Assembly (NCBI GenBank): GCA_964569315.1
Contig: CAZMUZ010000117.1
Location: 1-11,505 of the forward strand
DNA: 11,505 nt
Origin: CADEFF01 sp964569315
GTDB taxonomy: Bacteria > Pseudomonadota > Alphaproteobacteria > Dongiales > Dongiaceae
Reading direction: 5' to 3'
The translations under genes were made by a program, and so were the position numbers. The notes beneath the pieces are model-generated. The model worked only from the letters and a program-made list of their open reading frames with translations. It had not been told where the DNA came from and did no database searches. Shown here piece after piece: positions 1 to 7,204 of this stretch. Each line of letters begins with the position of its first letter. Positions within the stretch are counted from its first letter, which is position 1.

Positions 1-1103
1 CGCAGCGAGGTGAGCGGGTTCTTGATCTCGTGCGCGACGTCGGCGGCGAAGCGCTCGATCGCGTCCATGCGCTCGAGCAGCGTCTGGGTCATGTCGCGGA
101 GCGCGCCGGAGAGGTCGCCGATCTCGTCATGGCGGTGCGTGAAGTCCGGAATCGTCGTCTTTCGCCCCTGGCCCCGCCGCACCCGCTCGGCCGCCTCGGC
201 GAGGCGGTGGATCGGGCGCGCGATCGTGCCGGCGAAATAGAGCGAGAGCACGATGGTGATGGCGAGCGCGATGCCGAAGACGCGGAGGATGGCGAGCCGC
301 ACGCCGCGGACCGAATCCTCGATCTCGCGCCCGTCGGTCGAGACCATGAGCGCGCCCAGCACCTGGCGATAGCGCTGCACCGGCACGGCGACCGAGAGCA
401 CCATCCCGCCCTCGCCGTCGCTGCGGACCATGGTGACGGTTTCGCCCACAAGCGCGCGCTTCGCCTCGGGATAGTCCGCCGCCTCCTGGTCCGCCGGTTC
501 GCGGTAGATCGGCAGGGAACGGCCGCCGGGCAGCTTGTTCACCACCCATTCGTAGATGTCGGTCACCAGATTGCCGACCAGGTTCTGCTGCGTCTTCGGC
601 GCCAGCACCTCGATCTCGATGTTCCCGGCCGAGCCCGTCATCTTGAAGCTGTCGGCGAGCAGCCTGCCTTCGGCGTCGAAGAGGCGCGCCCGCACCTTGG
701 AGACATCGACCAGCCGCCGCACCGTGTGGCGCACCGTCTCCGGCACCAGATGCTCGTCGCCGAGCGAGCCGGTGGAGACGCCGATCGTGCCGAGCGCGCC
801 GGCGAAGAGCTCCGCCTGGGTGCGCAGCGCGCTCAGCCGCGAATCGACGAGATTGTTCCGGTAGTCGTCGAGATAGAGCAGCCCTGCGATCGGAATCATG
901 ATCGCGAGGATGTTGAGCGTCAGGATCCGGCGGGTGAGCGGCGAGCCGCGGCGCCGGCGACGGCGGGCGACACGCAGCCGCGCTTGCCGCCGGGCTCGTG
1001 CCGGCCGGGCGGGCGCCTCCGGCTCCTCTGCCGCCGGTCGCGTTGCGGTGAGCGGCGGCGGTGAGCGGCGATCGAGCGAGGCCGGTCGGATCTCCCGGTT
1101 CAC
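1..1103 (-). CDS. chvG: Sensor histidine kinase ChvG/ExoS type, C-terminus cut off by window edge
   Basis: Inner-membrane sensor kinase, translated from the minus strand; the frame is still open at base 1, so about 367 codons are present. An Arg/Pro-rich cytoplasmic N-terminus is followed by a membrane helix near residues 60-79 (ILTLNILAIMIPIAGLLYL), a periplasmic sensory domain to about 267, a second helix near 268-290, a HAMP domain (ARPIHRLAEAAERVRRG onward) and the H-box ADVAHEIKNPLTSLR with phosphoacceptor His358. The rest of the dimerisation domain and the ATPase domain lie outside the window. The H-box wording and the immediately preceding response regulator are typical of ChvG/ExoS, which signals acid and envelope stress in alphaproteobacteria. 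The start is taken as GTG at 1103, with a GGGGCG purine stretch just upstream; it lies 38 bases after the chvI stop, so the two are probably one operon. No ATG is available before the first membrane helix. Confidence 0.88.
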   Translation of the reverse strand, partial: MNREIRPASLDRRSPPPLTATRPAAEEPEAPARPARARRQARLRVARRRRRRGSPLTRRILTLNILAIMIPIAGLLYLDDYRNNLVDSRLSALRTQAELFAGALGTIGVSTGSLGDEHLVPETVRHTVRRLVDVSKVRARLFDAEGRLLADSFKMTGSAGNIEIEVLAPKTQQNLVGNLVTDIYEWVVNKLPGGRSLPIYREPADQEAADYPEAKRALVGETVTMVRSDGEGGMVLSVAVPVQRYRQVLGALMVSTDGREIEDSVRGVRLAILRVFGIALAITIVLSLYFAGTIARPIHRLAEAAERVRRGQGRKTTIPDFTHRHDEIGDLSGALRDMTQTLLERMDAIERFAADVAHEIKNPLTSL

Positions 1104-1141
1104 GGTCGCCCCAGAACTGTCGGGAGGCCGCCGGGCAAGGT

Positions 1142-1843
1142 TCAGGCTTCGCGGTAGCGATATCCGACGCCGTAGAGCGTCTCGATCATCGCGAATTCGG
1201 AGTCCGCCGCCTTGAATTTCTTGCGCAGCCGCTTGACGTGGCTGTCGATGGTGCGGTCATCGACATAGATATGCTCGCCATAGGCCGCGTCCATGAGCTG
1301 ATCGCGGCTCTTCACATGGCCCGGGCGCGTGGCGAGCGCCTTCAGCAGCAGGAACTCGGTGACGGTGAGCTGCACGGCCCCGCCCTTCCAGCTGCAGGCA
1401 TGGCGCAGCGGGTCCATCACCAGCTCGCCGCGCACGATGGATTCGCCGCCGGCCTGGGGAACGCCGTCCTCCTTGCCGGCCGCCTCGCGGCGCAGCAGCG
1501 TGCGGATGCGCTCGATCAGCAGGCGTTGCGAGAAGGGCTTCTTGATGTAGTCGTCGGCGCCCATGCGCAAACCCATGATCTCGTCCACCTCGTCGTCCTT
1601 CGAGGTCAGGAAGATCACCGGGAGCTGCGTGGAGCGGCGCAGCCGCTCCAGGAGCTCCATGCCGTCCATGCGGGGCATCTTGATGTCGAGGATGGCGAGA
1701 TCGACCGGCTGGGCGGTCAGCGCCTTCAGCGCCTCGGCTCCGTCCGTATAGGTGCGGACCGCGAAACCCTCGGCCTCGAGCGTCATCGAGACCGAGGCCA
1801 GGATGTTGCGGTCGTCGTCGACCAGCGCGATTGTCTGCGCCAT
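1142..1843 (-). CDS. chvI: Response regulator ChvI, OmpR/PhoB family
   Basis: DNA-binding response regulator of 233 residues, the partner of the kinase gene that follows it. The receiver domain opens with QTIALVDDDRNIL, including the acidic pocket, and carries the phosphoacceptor Asp53 in LAILDIKMPRMDG, the conserved Thr80 in FLTSKDDEVDE and Lys102 in YIKKPFSQRLL. The C-terminal half is an OmpR-type winged helix (ending IDSHVKRLRKKFKAADSEF and ETLYGVGYRYREA). Phosphorylated ChvI acts as a transcription factor for envelope, exopolysaccharide and acid-response genes in known relatives. The frame extends to a TTG at 1864, but ATG at 1843 is preferred because GAGAGGGA lies at ribosome-binding distance before it and because known ChvI proteins begin at this point. 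It is first in the apparent chvI-chvG operon, so its promoter should lie in 1844-2185. Confidence 0.95.
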   Translation of the reverse strand: MAQTIALVDDDRNILASVSMTLEAEGFAVRTYTDGAEALKALTAQPVDLAILDIKMPRMDGMELLERLRRSTQLPVIFLTSKDDEVDEIMGLRMGADDYIKKPFSQRLLIERIRTLLRREAAGKEDGVPQAGGESIVRGELVMDPLRHACSWKGGAVQLTVTEFLLLKALATRPGHVKSRDQLMDAAYGEHIYVDDRTIDSHVKRLRKKFKAADSEFAMIETLYGVGYRYREA

Positions 1844-2185
1844 GAATTTTTCCCTCTCCGACAAGAGTTTAGAAGCTTTGACCCAGCGCCGCCAGCCCGG
1901 CCGTCCGGACCCCCTGCGGCCGCCTGCGACTTTCGGTCGCGAATATGGCGCAACGGTGGAGAAATCGCGTCGGAAGCGGGGATTTACAAATGGAAGGCGT
2001 CAAGCGGAGAGGGCGCGGCGGAGGCCCCGCTCGAAGGGCGCCCGCGGGCCGCGTTCGCCGGCGCCGAACAGCGCCGGGGCGACAATGCAGGACGCCTTCG
2101 CCAAAGATGCCGGGCGGCGGTCGCCGCCTAATGGAGTCGACGACGACGCTCGCCGCCTCCCGCCGGGCGAACCTCTGACAGTGGA
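1844..2185. other. Divergent intergenic region between chvI and the HugZ-like gene
   Basis: About 340 bases separate chvI (leftward) from the flavin-binding protein gene (rightward), so promoters for both should lie here. I see a short inverted repeat GCGAC-N5-GTCGC at 1926-1940 beside an A/T-containing patch (gaatatgg), another A/T-richer patch at about 1980-1992 (gatttacaaatgg), and a strong hairpin at 2055-2082 listed separately. No -35/-10 pair is good enough to call. In many rhizobia the pckA gene sits divergent to chvI; it is not here. Confidence 0.6.
2055..2082. promoter_or_regulatory. Stem-loop in the leader of the HugZ-like gene
   Basis: CCGGCGC at 2058-2064 pairs perfectly with GCGCCGG at 2071-2077 around a six-base loop. 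In an alternative fold TCGCC (2055-2059) pairs with GGCGA (2078-2082) and GGCGC with GCGCC, with two Gs bulged. No T-run follows, so it is a poor intrinsic terminator; a leader structure is as likely. Function is unknown. Confidence 0.35.
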
Positions 2186-2695
2186 ATGGCCTCGACTGAT
2201 CTCATGGACAAGCACATCACCGACACGCCCGCGACCGATCCCGCGCTCCTGGTGGCGGAGCTCATCGCCAACGGCGATCGCGCCACGCTCGCGACCTCGC
2301 TCGCCGATTCCGGCAACTGGCCCTACGCCTCGCTGGTGCTGATCGCGACCGACCGCGACGGCGCGCCCCTGCTGCTGCTCTCCGAGCTTGCCGAGCACAC
2401 CCGCAACCTCGCGAAGGATCCGCGCGCGAGCCTCCTGGTCGACGGCACGGGCGGCCTCGAGAACCCGCTGACTGGCGCCCGCGCCACGCTGCTCGGCCGC
2501 GTCTCGCCGACCGCCGATGCGGAAGCGCTCGAACGCTTCATCGTGCGCCATTCGACGGCGCGCATCTATGCCGGCTTCCGCGATTTCCGCTGCTACCGCT
2601 TCGAGATCGAGCGGGCCCATCTCGTCGCCGGCTTCGGCCGTATCGAATGGATCGAAGGCGAGCCGCTGCGCCGTGCGTCGAAGGCGCGCCGCTGA
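2186..2695 (+). CDS. Pyridoxamine 5'-phosphate oxidase-like flavin-binding protein, HugZ type
   Basis: A 169-residue protein with the split beta-barrel FMN-binding fold of the pyridoxamine-phosphate-oxidase superfamily. The N-terminal half contains ATLATSLADSGNWPYASLV, then LLLLSELAEHTRNLAKDPRASLLVD, which matches the HugZ/COG0748 pattern in which a strand is followed by an SxLAxHTxNL helix. The C-terminal part RIYAGFRDFRCYRFEIERAH and the following LVAGFGRIEWI is also typical of that group. HugZ proteins are linked to haem utilisation or degradation; enzymatic activity of this one is not known. It is shorter than full HugZ (about 250 residues) and lacks the extra C-terminal domain (DUF2470) where haem-binding residues often lie, so it may be only a flavin-binding relative. 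The start could be ATG 2186, with GTGGA directly before it, or ATG 2204 (MDKHITDTP); neither has a good ribosome-binding site. It stands alone, divergent from chvI. Confidence 0.85.
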   Translation: MASTDLMDKHITDTPATDPALLVAELIANGDRATLATSLADSGNWPYASLVLIATDRDGAPLLLLSELAEHTRNLAKDPRASLLVDGTGGLENPLTGARATLLGRVSPTADAEALERFIVRHSTARIYAGFRDFRCYRFEIERAHLVAGFGRIEWIEGEPLRRASKARR

Positions 2696-2813
2696 GGCAT
2701 CCAGGAAGAAATCGGAACGCGATCCCCGGAGTTTGGACGGCCCCGCGCGCGGTCCGGCGTGAGCCGATCGCGGCAGGGCCGTCCCGACGCGGGGAGCACC
2801 GGGGCCGATGAAA

Positions 2814-2838
2814 GCCTCGCGCAGAAAATCCGCGAGGC
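2814..2838. terminator. Hairpin downstream of the HugZ-like gene, possible terminator
   Basis: GCCTCGCG (2814-2821) and CGCGAGGC (2831-2838) form a perfect eight-base stem around the loop CAGAAAATC. It lies about 120 bases after the stop codon of the flavin-binding protein. No T-run follows, so it would be a weak intrinsic terminator or simply a structured element. Confidence 0.3.
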
Positions 2839-3097
2839 CCGATCGCCGCGCCGTCCCGTTTCCGGTTCGACAGACCGACGATCCACCGGCCGCAGCACCC
2901 GCACCCGCGCCGAAGGCAGCGAGCGGGAAGGGTTTCGGGAAAGAGAAGCGCCCCTCTCCCGCGCCATGGCATGAACCGGCGCCGCCCGGGCAAGTTCCGC
3001 CGGGCCTGCACCGCTCCGCCACTATCCTCGAGAGCCGCGACAGTTCTGCCACACCGCCGCTCCCGGGACGGTCTCGTAGCGAGTTGATAGGGAAGGC

Positions 3098-3139
3098 GTT
3101 TCGAATGCCGCTGTCCGGCTCGAGACAGCGGCGGGAAAC
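3098..3139. repeat. Two-part perfect stem-loop of unknown role
   Basis: GCCGCTGTC (3107-3115) and GACAGCGGC (3124-3132) form a perfect nine-base stem with an eight-base loop. A second stem, GTTTC (3098-3102) with GAAAC (3135-3139), encloses it across a small internal loop. It lies about 30 bases before the promoter-like boxes at 3170-3199. It could be a terminator of upstream transcription, a protein-binding palindrome or part of an RNA. Confidence 0.5.
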
Positions 3140-3169
3140 CGTAGGCACGCCCCACGCATGACGGAAGAA

Positions 3170-3199
3170 TTGCAGCCGACCCGTCGCTCGACCTTATAT
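3170..3199 (+). promoter_or_regulatory. Possible sigma-70 promoter for the membrane-protein gene
   Basis: TTGCAG at 3170-3175 and TTATAT at 3194-3199 are separated by 18 bases and resemble -35 and -10 boxes. The TATA-like patch stands out in GC-rich surroundings. If used, transcription would begin near 3206 and the 15-bp repeats would lie in a leader of about 280 bases. This is a pattern match only. Confidence 0.33.
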
Positions 3200-3249
3200 G
3201 GTGCCTCGACGAGCCTCCGGCAATGACTGTGCGGAAACGACGCGCGCGA

Positions 3250-3354
3250 GAACGAAACGCCGGAGAACGAAACGCCCTGGAACGAAACGCCCGGGAACGA
3301 AACGCCCGGGAACGAAACGCCCGGGAACGAAACGCTAGAGAACGAAACGCCCGG
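3250..3354. repeat. Seven tandem copies of a 15-bp repeat
   Basis: Units begin at 3250, 3265, 3280, 3295, 3310, 3325 and 3340. The first eleven bases, GAACGAAACGC, are identical in all seven copies; the remaining four bases vary, most often CCGG. A degenerate eighth copy can be read at 3235-3249. In one frame the array would read as a Glu-Arg-Asn-Ala-Arg pentapeptide repeat joined in frame to the membrane protein. However, all three forward frames are open, and the unit uses GAA and CGA codons that are unusual for this GC-rich genome, so a coding role is doubtful. It could be a set of repeated protein-binding sites in the leader, or a recent slippage expansion. Confidence 0.95.
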
Positions 3355-3425
3355 CGCCTCGACGCGGCGGCCGATCCTCCCCTTGCCGGCCCCGGCCCTC
3401 CGCGTTCACTCTCACCCGATGGGCG

Positions 3426-3443
3426 CCGCGGCTTCGGCCGCGG
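3426..3443 (+). promoter_or_regulatory. UUCG-tetraloop hairpin in the leader of the membrane-protein gene
   Basis: CCGCGGC (3426-3432) pairs with GCCGCGG (3437-3443) around TTCG, giving a C(UUCG)G tetraloop hairpin, one of the most stable RNA hairpins. It lies 46 bases before the start codon at 3490. No T-run follows. It may protect or regulate the leader; no riboswitch family was recognised. Confidence 0.45.
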
Positions 3444-3489
3444 GCGACCGGCAGCAGGGCGCAGCGGACTATCCGCGGAAGGGGAGATT

Positions 3490-4041
3490 ATGAGCGGTCA
3501 GACGGGCAAGGCGGCGAGCGGCGCGAAGAAAGCGGGCGGCTGGCTGCTGCATGAGATGCGGGAACTGCTGCCGCCTACGGTGTTCTTCTTCATCGGCTTC
3601 AACCTGGTGCTCTTCACCAAGCGGCTGTTTTTGAACGATCCGCTCTTCGCGCCGAGCGGGATCCTGCTGGCGACGACCTCGGCGCTGATCGTCGGCAAGA
3701 CGGTGCTGATCACCAACCTGATGCCCTTCGTCCGGCGCTACGACCACCCGCCGCTGATCCGGCCGATCCTCTTCAAGACGATCGTCTACAGCCTCATGGT
3801 GGGGCTGGTGCGGCTGATCGAGGCGCTGATCCGCTATCTCATCGACAGCGGCGTGCTCGGCGAGGGCGGGTTCCTCCACGACCTGTTCGGCGAGTTCCAC
3901 TGGAACCCCTTCATCGCGACGCAGCTCTGGATCGTCGTGCTGTTTCTGACCTATGTGACGGGGAACGAGATCAACCGGCATCTCGGGAAGGGGGAGCTGC
4001 GGAAATTGCTTTTCAGCGGCCCCGCCCCGCTCCGGGCCTGA
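3490..4041 (+). CDS. Conserved membrane protein of unknown function, four helices
   Basis: An integral inner-membrane protein of 183 residues that I do not recognise by family name. A short basic N-terminus (MSGQTGKAASGAKKAGGW) leads into HEMRELLPPTVFFFIGFN, then likely membrane helices at about residues 29-45, 57-79, 95-118 and 141-157, with a hydrophilic C-terminus (GNEINRHLGKGELRKLLF). The second and third helices are joined by a basic loop (RRYDHPPLIRP). The start at 3490 is chosen because GGGGAG sits six to nine bases before this ATG and because the hydrophobic domain begins just after it. The same frame is open back to ATG 3223 and would add the repetitive Glu-Arg-Asn-Ala-Arg segment, which I regard as non-coding. 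It converges with polA across 68 bases. No catalytic motif is visible; a small transporter or scaffold are both possible. Confidence 0.85.
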   Translation: MSGQTGKAASGAKKAGGWLLHEMRELLPPTVFFFIGFNLVLFTKRLFLNDPLFAPSGILLATTSALIVGKTVLITNLMPFVRRYDHPPLIRPILFKTIVYSLMVGLVRLIEALIRYLIDSGVLGEGGFLHDLFGEFHWNPFIATQLWIVVLFLTYVTGNEINRHLGKGELRKLLFSGPAPLRA

Positions 4042-4044
4042 AAC

Positions 4045-4062
4045 GGCCTCCCGAGCGAGGCC
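4045..4062. terminator. Possible bidirectional terminator between convergent genes
   Basis: GGCCTC (4045-4050) and GAGGCC (4057-4062) form a perfect six-base stem with the loop CCGAGC. It begins three bases after the stop codon of the membrane protein and lies downstream of polA on the other strand. There is no clear T-run on either side, so intrinsic termination would be weak. Confidence 0.45.
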
Positions 4063-4109
4063 CGCGAGATCCCGCCGCACGGGCGTCGTTCGGGTGACGG
4101 CAGCCGCCC

Positions 4110-7016
4110 CTAATGCGCCTCCGCCCAGTTCTTCCCCACGCCCGTCTCCGCCACCAGCGGCACCGATAGCTCTAGCGCCGGCGCGCAGGCGCCTTCCATC
4201 ACCGTTTTGACGAGGGCGGCGGTCGCGTCCGCCTCCTTCGCCGGCACCTCGAACAGCAGCTCGTCATGCACCTGCAGCAGCATGCGGGCCTTGAGGCCGG
4301 CTTCCGCCAGCGCTGCCGGCACGCGGATCATGGCGCGCTTGATGATGTCGGCGGCGGTGCCCTGCAGGGGCGCGTTGATCGCGGCGCGCTCCATGAAGCT
4401 GCGGCGGGCCGGGTTCTTGTCGGCGATGCCGGGCACATGGCAGCGCCGGCCGAAGAGCGTCGTCACATAGCCCTGCTCGCGCGCGACCTTCTTGGTGCGC
4501 TCCATATATTCGCGGATGCCGGGATAGCGCTTGAAATAGGCGTCGATATAGGCGCGCGCCTCGGCTTGCGGAATGCCGAGCTGCGCCGCGAGGCCGAAGG
4601 GGCTGATGCCGTAGATGATGCCGAAATTGATCGCCTTGGCGCGGCGGCGGATCATCGGGTCCATGCCCTCGACCGGCACGCCGAACACCTGGCTCGCGGT
4701 CAAAGCGTGGATGTCCTGCCCCTTGCGGAAGGCGTCCGCCAGCGCGGGGATCTCGGCGATATGGGCGGCGAGCCGGAGCTCGATCTGCGAGTAGTCGACC
4801 GACAGCAACGTCATGCCGGGCTCGGCCACGAAGGCGCGGCGGATCTTGCGCCCCTCCTCGGTGCGGATCGGGATGTTCTGCAGATTGGGATCGGTCGAGG
4901 AGAGCCGCCCGGTCGAGGTCGCGGCAAGCGCGAAGCAGGTATGGATGCGGCCGGTGCGCGGATTGATCTGTTCCTGCAGCGCGTCGGTGTAGGTGCTCTT
5001 CAGCTTGGAGAGCTGTCGCCAGTCGAGCACGCGGGCCGGCAGGTCGTGGCCCATCGCCGCCAGCTCCTCCAGCACGTCGGCGCCGGTCGCATAGGCGCCG
5101 GTCTTGCCCTTCGAGCCGCCCTCGAGCCCCATCTCGTCGAACAGGATCTCGCCGAGCTGCTTCGGCGAGCCGATATTGAACTCGCGGCCGGCGAGCTTGT
5201 GGATCTGCTTTTCGAGCGCCGCGATGCGGCCGGCGAAGTCGGCCGAGAGCTCGGCCAGCACCTTGCGGTCGACCTTGACGCCGGCCGCTTCCATTGCCGC
5301 CACCACCGGCACGAGCGGCCGCTCGATCGTCTCATAGACCGTCACCATGCGCTCGGCGAGCAGCATCGGCCGCAGCGCCTGCTGGAGGCGGAGCGTCACC
5401 TCGGCATCCTCGGCCGCATAATCGCGCGCCTTCTCGATCGGCACTTGCGCGAAGCCGATCTGCGACTTGCCGCTGCCGCAGACGGATTCGAAGGTGATGG
5501 TGTCCTGGCCGAGATGGAGCTTGGCCAGCTCGTCCATGCCATGGCCGTGCTTGCCGCCCTCCAGCACGTAGGAGATCAGCATCGAATCCTCGATCGGCGC
5601 GATCCGGATGCCGTGCTGCGCCAGCACCACCATGTCGTATTTGATGTTCTGGCCGATCTTGAGGACCGACTCGTCCTCCAGCAGCGGCCGCAGCGTCGCG
5701 AGCGCCGCCTCGAGCGGGATCTGCCCCGGCAGCAGGGCTCCCTTGCCGTTCGCGGCGCCATTGCCCAACGTGGGTTTCTTCTTCCCCTTCTCCGGCTTCG
5801 CGCCGCCGTCGCCGAGATCGAGCTCCATCGAAGCCGCCGGGGCGCGATGGCCGAGCGGCACATAGGCGGCATGGCCCGGCTCCACCGCGAGCGAGAACCC
5901 GACCAGCTCGGCGAGATTCGCATCGAGCGAGGTGGTCTCGGTATCGAACGCCACCACGCCCGCCGCTTGCGCCCGCACGATCCAGCCCTTGAGTGTGGCG
6001 AGATCCATCACGAGGTCGTAGCGGGTCGGGAGGTTATCCTGCGCGGACGCGGCCCGCGCCGCGGGAGTCCCTGCCCCCGCCGTCCTTGCCCCCACGGCAC
6101 CGCCGTTCGCCGTCCTGTCGCCCGCCATTCCTGCGCCGGACTGGAAGCGTCCTTCGGCCTTGGCGAGCAGCGAGCGGAACTGGTTCTCGCGCAGGAAGGG
6201 GAGCAGCGTCTCCGCCTCGGGGTCGCGCCGCGCGAATGCGGTATAGGGCTCCGGCACCGCCACGTCGGCCTTGAGCCGCACCAGCTCTCGGCTGATGCGG
6301 GCGAGCTCGGCATTGGCGATCAGCGTCTCGCGCCGCTTCGGCTGCTTGATCTCGCCCGCGCGCTCCAGCAGCGCGTCGAGCGAGCCGAAGGTCTTGATGA
6401 GCTCGGCCGCGGTCTTGACGCCGATGCCCGGCACCCCCGGCACGTTGTCCGAGCTGTCGCCGCAAAGCGCCTGCACCTCCACCACCAGCTCGGGCCCGAC
6501 GCCGAATTTCTCCTCGACCTCGGCCGGGCCGATCGCGCGGTTCTTGATCGGGTCCAGCATCTTCACCTGCGGGCCGACGAGCTGCATCAGGTCCTTGTCG
6601 GAGGAGACGATGGTGACGTTGAGCCCGGCCGCCACGGCCTGGCGCGCATAGGTCGCGATCAGGTCGTCTGCCTCGAAGCCGGCCATCTCGAGCTGCGGCA
6701 CGTTGCAGGCGCGGGTCGCGTCGCGGATGAGGGAGAATTGCGGGACGAGCTCCGGCGGCGGCGGCGGGCGATGCGCCTTGTACTGGGGATAGATGTCGTT
6801 GCGGAACGTGGCCCGCGCCGTATCGAACAGCACGACGAGATACTCGGCCTCCGCGTCGGCGATCAGCTTCAGCAGCATGTTGGTGAAGCCGAGCACCGCA
6901 TTGACCGGCGTGCCGTCCGCACGGGTCAGCGGCGGCAGCGCGTGGAAGGCGCGGAAGATGTAGCCGGAGCCGTCGATCAGGAAGAGATCGTCGGGTTTCT
7001 TCGTCATGTCGCTCAT
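4110..7016 (-). CDS. polA: DNA polymerase I
   Basis: Cytoplasmic repair and Okazaki-fragment-processing polymerase of 968 residues, slightly longer than the E. coli enzyme (928). The N-terminal 5'-nuclease domain (about 10-290) shows LFLIDGSGYIFRAFHALPP, FEADDLIATYA and the helix-hairpin-helix GDSSDNVPGVPGIGVKTA. An Ala/Gly-rich linker (about 293-330) follows. The 3'-5' proofreading domain keeps its acidic residues: Asp358 and Glu360 in AFDTETTSLD, Asp461 in IGQNIKYDMVV and Asp536 or Asp538 region in YAAEDAEVTL; it holds a Lys/Gly-rich insertion at about 400-427. The polymerase domain has motif A (LLSVDYSQIELRL, Asp741), motif B (RRRAKAINFGIIYG, Lys794, Phe798, Tyr802) and motif C (LLQVHDELLFEVP, Asp918, Glu919). 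All three activities are therefore expected to be intact. The start is ATG 7016; ATG 7007 (MTKKPDD) is a close alternative, and neither has a strong ribosome-binding site. Confidence 0.98.
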   Translation of the reverse strand: MSDMTKKPDDLFLIDGSGYIFRAFHALPPLTRADGTPVNAVLGFTNMLLKLIADAEAEYLVVLFDTARATFRNDIYPQYKAHRPPPPPELVPQFSLIRDATRACNVPQLEMAGFEADDLIATYARQAVAAGLNVTIVSSDKDLMQLVGPQVKMLDPIKNRAIGPAEVEEKFGVGPELVVEVQALCGDSSDNVPGVPGIGVKTAAELIKTFGSLDALLERAGEIKQPKRRETLIANAELARISRELVRLKADVAVPEPYTAFARRDPEAETLLPFLRENQFRSLLAKAEGRFQSGAGMAGDRTANGGAVGARTAGAGTPAARAASAQDNLPTRYDLVMDLATLKGWIVRAQAAGVVAFDTETTSLDANLAELVGFSLAVEPGHAAYVPLGHRAPAASMELDLGDGGAKPEKGKKKPTLGNGAANGKGALLPGQIPLEAALATLRPLLEDESVLKIGQNIKYDMVVLAQHGIRIAPIEDSMLISYVLEGGKHGHGMDELAKLHLGQDTITFESVCGSGKSQIGFAQVPIEKARDYAAEDAEVTLRLQQALRPMLLAERMVTVYETIERPLVPVVAAMEAAGVKVDRKVLAELSADFAGRIAALEKQIHKLAGREFNIGSPKQLGEILFDEMGLEGGSKGKTGAYATGADVLEELAAMGHDLPARVLDWRQLSKLKSTYTDALQEQINPRTGRIHTCFALAATSTGRLSSTDPNLQNIPIRTEEGRKIRRAFVAEPGMTLLSVDYSQIELRLAAHIAEIPALADAFRKGQDIHALTASQVFGVPVEGMDPMIRRRAKAINFGIIYGISPFGLAAQLGIPQAEARAYIDAYFKRYPGIREYMERTKKVAREQGYVTTLFGRRCHVPGIADKNPARRSFMERAAINAPLQGTAADIIKRAMIRVPAALAEAGLKARMLLQVHDELLFEVPAKEADATAALVKTVMEGACAPALELSVPLVAETGVGKNWAEAH

Positions 7017-7055
7017 GGAACCGTGCCGCTCATGCGTCGAAGGTCAAAACAATAT

Positions 7056-7160
7056 GTCATTCCCCGCGAAAACGGGGAATCCATCGGGCCGACGCTCGAG
7101 CCTTCGGCGTCAGGGCCGGAGCCTGGAGCAACCATGGATGCCCGCCTGCGCGGGCATGAC
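7056..7160. repeat. Extragenic palindromic repeat, copy 1
   Basis: The element begins GTCATTCCCC and ends GGGCATGAC, so its ends are inverted (GTCAT/ATGAC, ATCCA/TGGAT). The left arm is its own hairpin, ATTCCCCG with CGGGGAAT around CGAAAA; the right arm is another, ATGCCCGC with GCGGGCAT around CTGC. This pattern (GTCATTCCCGCGAAAGCGGGAATCCA-like left end) belongs to a widespread type of proteobacterial extragenic palindrome. Copy 1 has about 20 bases in the middle that copy 2 lacks. It lies directly upstream of polA and could affect its transcription or message stability. Confidence 0.85.
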
Positions 7161-7204
7161 ATCGAGAACCGCCCGACCGCCGTTGCGTCCAGTTTCCCAT
7201 TGTC

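Larger units (their letters stand above)
2696..3489. other. Long gene-poor region rich in inverted repeats
   Basis: Nearly 800 bases lie between the HugZ-like gene and the membrane-protein gene. Open frames exist on both strands, but their products are Arg/Pro/Ala-rich and show no recognisable family, as expected by chance at this GC content. What can be seen is a hairpin at 2814-2838, a pair GCCCGG/CCGGGC near 2980-3010, a strong two-part stem at 3098-3139, promoter-like boxes at 3170-3199, a 15-bp tandem repeat at 3250-3354 and a UUCG hairpin at 3426-3443. A non-coding RNA or a long regulated leader is possible but not demonstrated. Confidence 0.55.

Noticed and set aside
30..2131. Long plus-strand open frames opposite chvG and chvI
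   Set aside because: They mirror clearly recognisable minus-strand domains (HAMP, H-box, receiver, winged helix), and their translations are low-complexity.
2000..3148. A 382-codon minus-strand frame across the HugZ-like gene and the following gap
   Set aside because: It overlaps the real gene on the other strand, shows no domain, and is Arg/Gly/Ala-rich throughout.
2808..3161. A possible 117-residue plus-strand protein in the gene-poor region
   Set aside because: It is Pro/Ala/Lys/Arg-rich without a recognisable motif or good ribosome-binding site, and it runs through the perfect stem-loop at 3098-3139.
3250..3354. CRISPR array
   Set aside because: The units are 15-bp direct tandem repeats without unique spacers, and no cas genes are near.
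3223..3489. N-terminal extension of the membrane protein through the 15-bp repeats
   Set aside because: ATG 3490 has a good ribosome-binding site directly before the hydrophobic domain, while the extension has poor codon use and low complexity. Kept as an alternative in the repeat finding.
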